Both the position numbers and the translations under genes were made by a program. From Clostridia bacterium (GTDB lineage Bacteria > Bacillota > Clostridia > Christensenellales > Borkfalkiaceae), in contig JAFVWA010000119.1 in NCBI GenBank assembly GCA_017501885.1, forward strand, positions 1 through 61,056: a DNA stretch of 61,056 nt, read 5' to 3'. Of the stretch, positions 34,900 to 42,275 are shown one piece after another (the stretch's first letter is position 1; every line of letters begins with the position of its first letter). The notes under the pieces are model-generated. The model did not search any database, was not told the DNA's origin, and saw nothing but the letters and a program-made list of their open reading frames with translations.

Positions 34900-35020
34900 A
34901 AGGGGTTATAAGCTTCGCGTGGCGTCGTTACTGATTCGCCAAAACAACCTCGATGACCAGACGGTCTTTCTCGTCTGTTTTGGCTCTCGAGCCTAGCCAC
35001 GCTCGTTTCTAACCACTTTT
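34898..35020 (+). repeat. Dispersed structured repeat, copy B1
   Basis: Outer arms AAAAGGGGTTA (34898-34908) and TAACCACTTTT (35010-35020) pair at 10 of 11 positions. Inside are TCGATGACCAGACGGTC within an 8-bp CCAAAACA/TGTTTTGG stem, and the 3' hairpin CGAGC / GCTCG around CTAGCCAC, ending GTTTCT. The left arm overlaps the sigE stop. The 5' mini-hairpin block has diverged. Confidence 0.75.
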
Positions 35021-35028
35021 ACAAGGGC

Positions 35029-35104
35029 TTATAAACTTCGTTATCCTGCGTTTACTGCTTAGCGTTTTGACTTCGATAACCAGACGGTTAATCAATTCCA
35101 ATCA
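35029..35104 (+). repeat. Dispersed structured repeat, copy B2 (3' truncated), with adjoining hairpin
   Basis: TTATAAACTTCG is shared exactly with copy C, then CCTGCGTTTACTG, TCGATAACCAGACGGTT and ATCAATTCCAATC, where copy B2 stops. A separate perfect 10-bp hairpin (CCCAAAAATT with AATTTTTGGG) follows at 35114-35141, and GAGCGAGCCTTGG near 35214-35226 looks like a decayed 3' end. The stretch 34900-35319 holds no convincing gene; a 61-codon open frame at 35122 is not supported. Confidence 0.65.
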
Positions 35105-35319
35105 AAAAGGGCTCCCAAAAATTGTCGAAGAAATTTTTGGGAAGAGGAGAAACCATCAAAAGGTCATGCTCTTTTTCGATAAGGAAAAGAGTAGACAAGA
35201 AGATGAGTTTCGACGAGCGAGCCTTGGCTAACTTGCTTCAAAAAATCCTTAAAAAACATATACTATCATTTTACATAATTCTTTCTTTTTCGCGCATAAT
35301 AGCATAAAAGGGGGAGTGT

Positions 35320-35484
35320 ATGGACGATAAGTTTTTTTTCGGCATTGCTCTTGGTATGATTGGCGGTGCGGTGTTAGCCACTAATTCGGCTAAAACCCGT
35401 CAACTTGTTAAGGACGGTCAAGCGGAAGTTTCGAAGAAAGTTGAAGAAATGACCAAGCCCAAGAAGCAAGCGTCTAAGAAATAA
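35320..35484 (+). CDS. Small YtxH-like protein (54 aa)
   Basis: A 54-aa product starting MDDKFFFGIALGMIGGAVLAT, with a short Gly-rich membrane helix (residues 5-20) followed by a Lys-rich charged tail (KVEEMTKPKKQASKK). This layout is that of YtxH-type small stress or envelope proteins, although it is shorter than usual. GGGGGAG lies 5 nt upstream of the ATG and a strong terminator follows 8 bp after the stop, which makes a real gene likely. Confidence 0.75.
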   Translation: MDDKFFFGIALGMIGGAVLATNSAKTRQLVKDGQAEVSKKVEEMTKPKKQASKK

Positions 35485-35489
35485 TTAAA

Positions 35490-35524
35490 AAGGCAGGGCA
35501 AAAGCCCTGCCGAATTTTTTGTTT
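35490..35524 (+). terminator. Rho-independent terminator after the YtxH-like gene
   Basis: GGCAGGGC / GCCCTGCC with an AAAA loop, then GAATTTTTTG. Confidence 0.92.
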
Positions 35525-35538
35525 TAATAAAAAAACGG

Positions 35539-35567
35539 TTGATTTACACTCGTGTTTGTGTTACAAT
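35539..35567 (+). promoter_or_regulatory. Sigma-A promoter for ruvX, apparently leaderless
   Basis: TTGATT (35539-35544), 17-bp spacer, TACAAT (35562-35567). GTG 35574 follows after 6 nt, at the expected first transcribed base. Confidence 0.65.
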
Positions 35568-35573
35568 GAGCAG

Positions 35574-35996
35574 GTGGAAAGATATTTGTGTTTGGATATC
35601 GGCGACAAAAGAATAGGGCTTGCCGTTTCCGACCCCTTTAATTCGTATTCCTTGCCGGTGCAAACGTATCACCGCAAGAATTTAAAGACTGACCTTGCCT
35701 TTATAGGCGAACTCGTCAAGCAAAAATGCGCCACCGTTTTGGTGTGTGGACTTCCCGTTAATTTTGACGGAACTCCGTCCATTCAAACACAGCGCGCGCA
35801 GTATTTTATCGATAGACTAAAAGAAAATCTTTCGGTAAGGATAGAATGTGTAGACGAGCGTTGTTCAACGGTTGAAGCCGAAGAAATTTTAATCGAGCAA
35901 GGAAAAAGTAGGCAAGAGCGAAAATCGTGTGTAGACGCGTTGGCGGCTGCAACGATATTGCAAGGGTATCTTAACCAAATCAATAAAAACAAATAA
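35574..35996 (+). CDS. ruvX: Putative pre-16S rRNA nuclease / Holliday junction resolvase-like YqgF
   Basis: A 140-aa RNase H-fold protein: RYLCLDIGDKRIGLAVSDPF at the N-terminus with the first catalytic Asp, VLVCGLPVNFDGT, and CVDERCSTVEAEEIL, then DALAAATILQGYL with the last acidic residue. GTG 35574 is chosen over an in-frame TTG at 35556, because the latter lies upstream of the -10 box and would not be transcribed from this promoter. The DUF1292 gene follows by 12 bp, as in the yrrK-yrzB pair of Bacillus. Confidence 0.92.
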   Translation: MERYLCLDIGDKRIGLAVSDPFNSYSLPVQTYHRKNLKTDLAFIGELVKQKCATVLVCGLPVNFDGTPSIQTQRAQYFIDRLKENLSVRIECVDERCSTVEAEEILIEQGKSRQERKSCVDALAAATILQGYLNQINKNK

Positions 35997-36008
35997 AGGA
36001 GATATATT

Positions 36009-36383
36009 ATGAGCGAAAAGGAAAAGAAATGCAACTGCGGTTGTGACGAACACGGACACGACTGCGAATGTGGTTGCGAAGATGAAGATATCGTAGAACT
36101 CACCACCGAAGAAGGAAAGAAATTAAAATTCTATTTTGTTGGCACTATCGAATATAAAGGCAAACTTTATTCAGCATTCGAGCCTGCTGAACAAATCGAC
36201 GGTATTGAAGACGACGACCTTCTTATCTTTGAACTTTCAGGCGACGACGAAGAAACGGCTGACCTTCTTCCTGTAGAAGACGAAGCGCTTCTTGACGAAG
36301 TGTTTGAAGAATTCTGCAGAGTTTTAGAGGAAGAAGAACTCGCAGACGAAGCAATGGAATTAGAACCAAAAGACAACAACTAA
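36009..36383 (+). CDS. DUF1292 (YrzB-family) protein with Cys/His-rich N-terminus
   Basis: A 124-aa acidic protein. Residues 8-25 hold a Cys/His cluster (CNCGCDEHGHDCECGC) that may bind metal, followed by the DUF1292 core: IVELTTEEGKKLKFYFVGTIEY, KLYSAFEPAE, DDLLIFELSGDD. The function of the family is unknown. The ruvX-DUF1292 order is conserved in Bacillota. GGAGAT precedes the ATG. Confidence 0.9.
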   Translation: MSEKEKKCNCGCDEHGHDCECGCEDEDIVELTTEEGKKLKFYFVGTIEYKGKLYSAFEPAEQIDGIEDDDLLIFELSGDDEETADLLPVEDEALLDEVFEEFCRVLEEEELADEAMELEPKDNN

Positions 36384-36398
36384 TTAAAAAATAAAAGC

Positions 36399-36432
36399 AC
36401 GCCCGAGGCAATCTGCCTCGGGCATTTGTTTT
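36399..36432 (+). terminator. Rho-independent terminator after DUF1292 gene
   Basis: A 10-bp stem GCCCGAGGCA / TGCCTCGGGC with loop ATC, then ATTTGTTTT. Confidence 0.9.
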
Positions 36433-36446
36433 AAGTGTAGAATAGT

Positions 36447-37595
36447 TTACTTAAAAAATCTAAGTATTGTTTCAGCGGTTATTTTGTAGCCAATGGGGAG
36501 AGATGAAAGATAAATATATTCTTCTCTCTTGTGTGCGCCCCAAGATTTATGACTACCTACGCAAACTGCAGGCACACCGAGCGACATAGGGATATTGCAG
36601 TCGGTAGAGCCTGAATTTATTGCGCAAGGTTCTCCAGAGTATTTTTCGCAAATCTCAATGATATCTTTTGTCATTTGGTCAAGCTTAACTTGGTCAACCT
36701 TGCCACCACAAGGGCGTTCGCCAATAAGTTCTACTTTAATTTGTGCATCGGTGTTTGCTTGAACTTTTTTAACCGTGTCGTTAAAGAATTTTTGCATTTG
36801 CGCAAGGCAATCTAGGTCGTCTGAACGGTATTCGTAAAGCATTTTAGAACTTTGCGCTATTGTATTGACACTCGTTCCGCCTTCAACTAAGCCAACGTTA
36901 TAGGTAGTTTTTGTTCCTTCTTTTACGGGAACTTGGCATTTATAAAGTTCTGTGATAAGTTGGCTCATAACGGCAATGGCGTTGGTGTTTCCAAAAGCAC
37001 CGAAAGAATGTCCACCTTTACTTGTGAAATCAATTTGATATCTATGAGAGCCTACGCACTTGTTAACTATGTGAGCATATCCACCGTCAAAGGTGTAAAA
37101 CTCAGTAACTCTACTTGCATAGTCTTGCATAATCTTTCTTGAGCCTTTTAAGTTGCCCAAACCTTCTTCGCAAGCGTTAGCGATAAACAAAATTCCCTTA
37201 TCGCTTTTAAGGTTGTTTGCGAAAACGTATTTTGCAACCATCATCATTAAAACCAAACACGCCGTATCGTCGCCAATACCAGGGCAATGCCATTTATCGC
37301 ACTCTTTAACGAGTGGTAATGGGGTAGTGTCGGGGAAAACCACGTCGGTATGCGCCATAAACACAACTATATCGTCTTTATTATCGCAGTTATAAGGAAC
37401 TACTACGTTAAGTGCGTCGTCAACGTAAACGTTTGGCGCACCGTTTTTCTCGAACCAATTTTTGCAAAACTCCGCGCGTTTTTCTTCATGACCACTTGGC
37501 GCAGGGATTTGACAAAGTTGTTCTAAAAGGTCGAGCATTTCTTGATGCGAATTTTCTAAATATTCTAAAACTTCTTTTGGTAACTTATAACTCAT
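36447..37595 (-). CDS. M20 family zinc peptidase (PepT/ArgE/DapE-like)
   Basis: A 382-aa metallopeptidase. Metal-site motifs: VVFMAHTDVVFPD (His, Asp), CPGIGDDTACLVLMM (bridging Asp) and NACEEGLGNLKGS (catalytic and metal Glu), then FTSKGGHSFGAFGNTNAI in the dimerisation domain and SGSTDCNIPMSLGVPAVCVGSH near the C-terminus. It probably acts on small peptides. The start at 37595 follows TAGGAG on the minus strand. Confidence 0.88.
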   Translation of the reverse strand: MSYKLPKEVLEYLENSHQEMLDLLEQLCQIPAPSGHEEKRAEFCKNWFEKNGAPNVYVDDALNVVVPYNCDNKDDIVVFMAHTDVVFPDTTPLPLVKECDKWHCPGIGDDTACLVLMMMVAKYVFANNLKSDKGILFIANACEEGLGNLKGSRKIMQDYASRVTEFYTFDGGYAHIVNKCVGSHRYQIDFTSKGGHSFGAFGNTNAIAVMSQLITELYKCQVPVKEGTKTTYNVGLVEGGTSVNTIAQSSKMLYEYRSDDLDCLAQMQKFFNDTVKKVQANTDAQIKVELIGERPCGGKVDQVKLDQMTKDIIEICEKYSGEPCAINSGSTDCNIPMSLGVPAVCVGSHKSWGAHKREEYIYLSSLPIGYKITAETILRFFK

Positions 37596-37672
37596 AAAAA
37601 CTCCTAAAAAGAAAATTTCACTCCGCAAACTATTTTAGCACACTAAACCTTTAATGTCTATTGAAAAATAAA

Positions 37673-37703
37673 AAAAGGCGACGGATTTTCCGTCGCCTTT
37701 TAA
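37673..37703 (-). terminator. Terminator after the AGCS transporter gene (minus strand)
   Basis: A 12-bp stem (37674-37685 with 37689-37700), 3-nt loop; the minus strand ends in a run of T. Confidence 0.9.
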
Positions 37704-37721
37704 CTTTTTAAGTTAACTAAA

Positions 37722-39167
37722 TTAAATATCGTCAGAAAGGTCTGCAGAAATTAACGGAGCAACGTCCAAGCCTTTCTTTCTATCAAAGTAGTTCTTAACA
37801 ATTTTAACGAGTTGGACACTTAAAATAACCAAAGCGATAAGGTTAGGAATAGCCATGAGCGAGTTAGTCATATCAGAGATTAGCCAAACGAAGTCAGAGC
37901 CTAAGTTGTCGCCCTTAAAGAAGGTTAAAAGCGCGATGCCCATAATCATTAAAAGGTAGAGGATATTGAAAACGAGTTTGGCTTGCTTTTGATGGTTTTT
38001 GAAAAGGTATTGACAAGCCTTGCTTCCGTAAAGCGACCAAGCGAGAATGGTAGAGAAAGCAAACAATGGAAGAATAACCGAGAAAGCAATCGTTCCAAAA
38101 ATGCCTAAAACGTTGTTAAACGCACCCATTGCAACGCTTGAAGCGTTTGAGTCAGCATTTGTGGTTATGCCCGAAGTAAGAACTAAAAGTGCGGTAAGAG
38201 TGCAAACGACGAACGTGTCGATAAACACTTCAAAGATACCCCAAAGACCTTGTTCAACAGGTTCTTTGGTGTCCGCATTAGAGTGAGCGATGGACGCAGA
38301 ACCCATACCTGCTTCGTTGGAAAAGATTCCCCTTGCAAAACCGAAGCGCATAGCCTGAGCAATGCCGTAACCCATAAAACCGCCGAGCAAAGATTTAGCG
38401 CTGAATGCCGAAGTGAAAATACTTGCAAACGCTGCGGGAACAGCCGTAATGTTAGCGAAAATTAAAATAAGCGCAATGATTAAGAAAAGCACGATCATGA
38501 AAGGAACTAAAAGGGCGGTAACTTTTCCGATACGTTTAATGCCACCAATAACAACGAGAGCAGTAATAACTACGATTATGATAGCGGTAACCCAACTAGG
38601 AATGCTAAAAGCGGTATCCCAAGTGGACTGAATGGTATCTGCTTGAACAGAGCCCATGCCGACAGCGGCAAGCATAGTAAAGATAGCGAACAAAATAGCA
38701 AGCCACCTTTGTTTAGTTCCCTTTTCAATATAATACATAGGCCCGCCCAAGAACTCGCCTTGGCTATCCTTTTTGCGGTAGAAAACGCCGAGAGTAATTT
38801 CTGAGAACTTAGTAAACGTTCCAAAGAAAGCGGAAATCCACATCCAGAACACAGCGCCGGGGCCACCTGCAATGATAGCCGAAGTAACGCCGACGATGTT
38901 GCCCGTTCCAACCGTGCCTGAAACGGCGGTAGAAAAGGCTTCGAAAGCAGAAACGGAGTTTTCATTTTTTTCTTTTTTGTCTTTTGTCTTCATTTGTTTG
39001 TAAGTTCCGCCAACCGTGTGTTTAAGCGAAAGCCCAAACTTGCGCACTTGAAAGAACTTGCTTCTTGACGATAAAAAAATTCCGCTTACTAAGATAAGCG
39101 CGATCATGGGAATTCCCCAAAGAATGTTTCCGTCAATCCAGTTAAGAATTTCGTATAACTTTTCCAT
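37722..39167 (-). CDS. Sodium:alanine/glycine symporter (AGCS family)
   Basis: A 481-aa membrane transporter with about ten hydrophobic segments. AGCS signatures: FFQVRKFGLSLKHT, the ATAVSGTVGTGNIVGV-like STAVSGTVGTGNIVGVTSAI loop, FLGGPMYYIEKG and ARGIFSNEAGMGSASIAHS. Control by a tandem glycine riboswitch (39264-39432) points to glycine, with or without alanine, as substrate. TAGGAG precedes the start on the minus strand. Confidence 0.95.
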   Translation of the reverse strand: MEKLYEILNWIDGNILWGIPMIALILVSGIFLSSRSKFFQVRKFGLSLKHTVGGTYKQMKTKDKKEKNENSVSAFEAFSTAVSGTVGTGNIVGVTSAIIAGGPGAVFWMWISAFFGTFTKFSEITLGVFYRKKDSQGEFLGGPMYYIEKGTKQRWLAILFAIFTMLAAVGMGSVQADTIQSTWDTAFSIPSWVTAIIIVVITALVVIGGIKRIGKVTALLVPFMIVLFLIIALILIFANITAVPAAFASIFTSAFSAKSLLGGFMGYGIAQAMRFGFARGIFSNEAGMGSASIAHSNADTKEPVEQGLWGIFEVFIDTFVVCTLTALLVLTSGITTNADSNASSVAMGAFNNVLGIFGTIAFSVILPLFAFSTILAWSLYGSKACQYLFKNHQKQAKLVFNILYLLMIMGIALLTFFKGDNLGSDFVWLISDMTNSLMAIPNLIALVILSVQLVKIVKNYFDRKKGLDVAPLISADLSDDI

Positions 39168-39189
39168 AACAACTCCTAAAAGTTTTTTT

Positions 39190-39220
39190 CAATAAAAAAA
39201 CGCCGAAACTTTTCGACGCA
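39190..39220 (-). terminator. Attenuator terminator of the glycine riboswitch
   Basis: On the minus strand an 8-bp stem (39219-39201) with loop AG, followed by seven T (39200-39194), placed between the aptamers and the AGCS start codon. Confidence 0.8.
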
Positions 39221-39263
39221 AAAAACAGCCCCATACATGCAAAAGCAAAATAAAAAGGGGAAA

Positions 39264-39432
39264 TTTCTGTCCTTTTACCTGAGAGATTGGGATAAACCTT
39301 GCACCTTCGGTCCTCAACTATTTTGAGCGTCTCCAGAAAGCCATCCGTTTACGGTCTTTACTAAAAAGCACCTGAGAGTGTTACTCCTTCGGTAGGGGAA
39401 ACCCCTTTTTCCGCAAACTTCACCTGGCGAAT
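39264..39432 (-). promoter_or_regulatory. Tandem glycine riboswitch
   Basis: Read on the minus strand, two glycine aptamers are recognisable: the first ends with AACACTCTCAGGTGC, the second has CTCTGGAGACGCTC, ACCGAAGG and finishes with the classic CTCTCAGGTAAAAGGACAGA (39285-39266). It senses glycine and controls the downstream symporter through the attenuator hairpin. Confidence 0.93.
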
Positions 39433-39448
39433 ATTCATTTACCACAAC

Positions 39449-39477
39449 ATATTACCAAACTTTTACGAGATTTGCAA
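39449..39477 (-). promoter_or_regulatory. Sigma-A promoter of the glycine riboswitch transcript
   Basis: On the minus strand TTGCAA (39477-39472), 17-bp spacer, TAATAT (39454-39449). Confidence 0.75.
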
Positions 39478-39527
39478 ACATTTTAAATAGGTAAACGAAA
39501 AAAATCGTTAAAAACCCCTAAAAAAAC

Positions 39528-39556
39528 TTGCCAAACGTTAAATAATTTGTTAGAAT
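39528..39556 (+). promoter_or_regulatory. Sigma-A promoter of rpsB-tsf
   Basis: TTGCCA (39528-39533), 17-bp spacer, TAGAAT (39551-39556). Confidence 0.75.
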
Positions 39557-39562
39557 AAACAA

Positions 39563-39675
39563 GCAAAAAAATTCACACTCGAGTATTCGCAGGCATTCGT
39601 GTTTCCGAAAATACACTTTGAATCGGGAATGTTGCCTGAAAACCACGGAACTCGGGGAGGAAAAAACGGAGGAAT
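39563..39675 (+). promoter_or_regulatory. Structured 5' leader of rpsB (candidate autoregulatory element)
   Basis: The leader of about 115 nt contains paired segments CAGGCATTC and GAATGTTGCCTG that enclose a further stem region, plus ACTCGAG near its start that can meet AACTCGGGG near its end. r-protein S2 leaders that bind S2 are known in other bacteria; that this is one is inference. Confidence 0.45.
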
Positions 39676-39681
39676 TTTATT

Positions 39682-40425
39682 ATGGCAGTAATCACTATGA
39701 AACAGCTCCTTGAAACGGGCGTGCACTTCGGTCACCAAACCAGACGTTGGAATCCGAAAATGAAGAAGTATATCTTCGGCGAAAGAAACGGAATTCACGT
39801 AATTGACCTTGAAAAGACAGTAGACATCATCGAAAATCAGGTATATCCATTCGTTGTTGAACAAGCAAAGCAAGGCAAGAGCATCCTTTTCGTAGGAACT
39901 AAAAAGCAAGCTCAAGAAGCAATCAAAGAAGAAGCAGAAAGATGTGGACAATACTACATCAACAGCAGATGGCTCGGTGGCACACTCACTAACTTTAAGA
40001 CCATCAGAAGCAGAGTTGAAAGACTCAACAAGCTCAACAACATGGAAAAGATGGGCGAATTCGACCTTCTTCCTAAGAAAGAAGTAATCGGACTTAAAGC
40101 AGAAAGAGACAAGCTCGAAACCAACCTTGGCGGAATCAAAGAAATGAGAAGTCTTCCAGGCGTAATGTTCATCGTAGACCCTGATCAAGAAGACATTGCA
40201 GTTATGGAAGCAAGAAAGCTTCACATTCCAATCGTAGCAATCACCGACACCAACTGTGATCCAGACTTAATCGACTACGTAATCCCTGGAAACGACGATG
40301 CTATCCGTGCAGTAAAACTTATCGCATCAGTAATTGCAGACGCAGTTATCGAAGCAAACCAAGGCGAACAAATGGAAGCACCTGCTGAAGAAGTTGCTGA
40401 AGTTGAAGCTGAAAAAGCTGAATAA
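39682..40425 (+). CDS. rpsB: 30S ribosomal protein S2
   Basis: A 247-aa protein, bS1-docking part of the small subunit: [53 protein letters not shown] and [21 protein letters not shown]. The C-terminal tail is Ala/Glu-rich. GGAGGAA precedes the ATG. rpsB-tsf is the normal gene pair. Confidence 0.98.
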   Translation: MAVITMKQLLETGVHFGHQTRRWNPKMKKYIFGERNGIHVIDLEKTVDIIENQVYPFVVEQAKQGKSILFVGTKKQAQEAIKEEAERCGQYYINSRWLGGTLTNFKTIRSRVERLNKLNNMEKMGEFDLLPKKEVIGLKAERDKLETNLGGIKEMRSLPGVMFIVDPDQEDIAVMEARKLHIPIVAITDTNCDPDLIDYVIPGNDDAIRAVKLIASVIADAVIEANQGEQMEAPAEEVAEVEAEKAE

Positions 40426-40449
40426 TCAAAAAATAAGGGAGATAGAAAT

Positions 40450-41331
40450 ATGTTTACAAGTAAAGACGTAATGGAACTCCGCAAGAAGACGGGCGCAGGT
40501 GTTGCAGATTGCCAAAAAGCATTAAAAGAAACTGACGGCAACATGGACAAGGCTGTAGACCTTTTAAGAGAAAAGGGTATTGCAACCGCTGCTAAAAAAG
40601 CAAGCAGAATCGCTGCTGAAGGTATCGTATACGCAACTATCAAAGACAAGACGGGCGTTTTAGTAGAAGTTAACTGTGAAACCGACTTCGTTGCAAAGGG
40701 CGACCAATATAAAGACTTCGTTGCAAGCGTAGCAGATTTTGTTTGTGACAATGAAGTTAAAGATATTGACGAATTAATCGCAATTAAGAACGACGAAACT
40801 ATCGCAGCAACCGCAAAAATCGGCGAAAAGATTTCAATCCGTCGTTTTGTAAAATACACCACCGACAACGGTGTTGTAGAAAGCTACATCCACATGGGTG
40901 GTAAAGTAGGCGTATTAGTAGAAATCGAAGGTTGCACTTGCGACTCTGCAAGAGAACTCGCACACGACGTTGCTCTTCAAATCGCAGCTGCTAAACCTTT
41001 ATACTTAAACGCAGCAGAAGTTCCTACAGAAGTTTTAGAACACGAAAAGGAAATTCTTAAGGCTCAAGCACTTAACGAAGGCAAACCCGCTGCTATCGTA
41101 GAAAGAATGGTAGAAGGTAGAGTTAAGAAGTATTACGATGAATTCTGCTTACTCAACCAAGCATTCGTTAAAGATCCTGGCTTAACCATCGAAAAACTCG
41201 TTAAATCTTATGCAGACAAAATGGGCAAAGCTCTTTCTGTTAAGAGATTTACCAGATTTGAAATGGGCGAAGGCTTAGAAAAGAAATCAAACGACTTTGC
41301 AGCTGAAGTAGAAGCTCAAATGAAGAAATAA
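40450..41331 (+). CDS. tsf: Elongation factor Ts
   Basis: A 293-aa nucleotide exchange factor for EF-Tu: [21 protein letters not shown] (EF-Tu binding N-terminal domain), the [15 protein letters not shown] segment, [15 protein letters not shown] and the C-terminal [23 protein letters not shown] precedes the ATG; a terminator follows. Confidence 0.98.
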   Translation: MFTSKDVMELRKKTGAGVADCQKALKETDGNMDKAVDLLREKGIATAAKKASRIAAEGIVYATIKDKTGVLVEVNCETDFVAKGDQYKDFVASVADFVCDNEVKDIDELIAIKNDETIAATAKIGEKISIRRFVKYTTDNGVVESYIHMGGKVGVLVEIEGCTCDSARELAHDVALQIAAAKPLYLNAAEVPTEVLEHEKEILKAQALNEGKPAAIVERMVEGRVKKYYDEFCLLNQAFVKDPGLTIEKLVKSYADKMGKALSVKRFTRFEMGEGLEKKSNDFAAEVEAQMKK

Positions 41332-41362
41332 TTTCTTTTTAAGAATCCTAAAACAAAAAATC

Positions 41363-41397
41363 AAAACTCCTAACCGTTTGGTTGGGAGTTTTTTGTT
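41363..41397 (+). terminator. Rho-independent terminator after tsf
   Basis: Stem AACTCCTAACC / GGTTGGGAGTT with loop GTTT, T-run. Confidence 0.92.
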
Positions 41398-41477
41398 ATT
41401 ATTTGATAGTTAAATATATATTTATTATATATATATTGTTTTGTATAGTTTGTAAAAAGATTTATTCATAAAAAATG

Positions 41478-41506
41478 TTGACAAAATAAAAACGTAATGG
41501 TATATT
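41478..41506 (+). promoter_or_regulatory. Sigma-A promoter of the SipW-type locus
   Basis: TTGACA (41478-41483), 17-bp spacer, TATATT (41501-41506). Confidence 0.8.
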
Positions 41507-41558
41507 AATGTTACAAAATAAAAATTAGCCTTTATAAGGGCAAAAAAGGAAGGAAAAA

Positions 41559-42191
41559 ATGAAAAAGTTAAGCTTACTTATAGCAATGATTTTGGTTGCT
41601 ACAATCGGCGCTGTTTATGCAGGATGGGCATATAACGACCCAACCAAAACTATGACGGCTGATGAAGAAATTTTCTTCACTATGGAGGCTGCATCTCAAG
41701 AAGGCACGCAAGGAACTATCGACATCGCCCATAATTTCAAGATGAAAATCGTTCCACTTTTAGACAAAGATCCAAGTAGCACACAAGCTAATGCAAACCA
41801 CACAACTGCATTACAATTCTGTGAAATTTCTGAAGCTGCAACACCAATGGCTGATGATGCTGCTACCATAACTATCACGTTTACACCTAATGCAAGTGCA
41901 GACGGTGACGTTAAGCAAAATGGTCCTAACGCTACTTATTATTTCAAGAGCTCTGCAGATATGAAATATGACGGAAATGACATTTTCTCATATACCGTTG
42001 TAGAATCTGCTCCTCAAACTATAGACTGGGGTGAACCAAATGAAAGTGGTGTATTCACGGTTGTATTAAAGGCTGCGGATTTCATTTCAATTGATTCAAT
42101 TTATCTTTCTGACATAACAGAATTTAACGCTTATAGAGGACAAGTACTCGGTAAAACTGTTATGTTATACGTAAACGAAGTAGTCGATTAA
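41559..42191 (+). CDS. Small secreted protein, likely SipW-type signal-peptidase substrate
   Basis: A 210-aa exported protein. The signal peptide (MKKLSLLIAMILVATIGAVYAGWAY, about 1-22) resembles those of SipW-dependent TasA/camelysin-type proteins, in which a Tyr/Trp-rich segment follows the cleavage site. The mature part is acidic, rich in Ala, Thr and Asp, and predicted all-beta, with no Cys pairs or catalytic motif. It lies first in a locus with a SipW-like peptidase (85 bp downstream) and a second similar secreted protein. GGAAGGA precedes the ATG. A fibre or surface-matrix role is inferred from the context. Confidence 0.7.
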   Translation: MKKLSLLIAMILVATIGAVYAGWAYNDPTKTMTADEEIFFTMEAASQEGTQGTIDIAHNFKMKIVPLLDKDPSSTQANANHTTALQFCEISEAATPMADDAATITITFTPNASADGDVKQNGPNATYYFKSSADMKYDGNDIFSYTVVESAPQTIDWGEPNESGVFTVVLKAADFISIDSIYLSDITEFNAYRGQVLGKTVMLYVNEVVD

Positions 42192-42225
42192 TAAGGTTTT
42201 ATAATCAAATTTTTTAAGAAAGACA

Positions 42226-42256
42226 AAGCATTACCCCATTTTTTGGGGTGATGCTT
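42226..42256 (+). other. Intercistronic hairpin between the secreted protein and peptidase genes
   Basis: A 13-bp stem (42226-42238 with 42244-42256, one T-G pair) with a TTTTT loop and no following T-run. It probably reduces read-through or protects the upstream mRNA end, so that more secreted protein than peptidase is made. Confidence 0.6.
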
Positions 42257-42275
42257 AAACCATTTTTAGGGAAAA

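Noticed and set aside
35122..35307. 61-codon open frame behind sigE
   Set aside because: It lies over repeat remnants and a hairpin, has no ribosome binding site and shows no protein-like composition.
39550..40224. 224-codon open frame opposite rpsB
   Set aside because: It is antisense to the highly conserved rpsB gene; no ribosome binding site or family match.
40275..40868. 197-codon open frame opposite rpsB/tsf
   Set aside because: It spans two conserved genes on the other strand and has no supporting signal.
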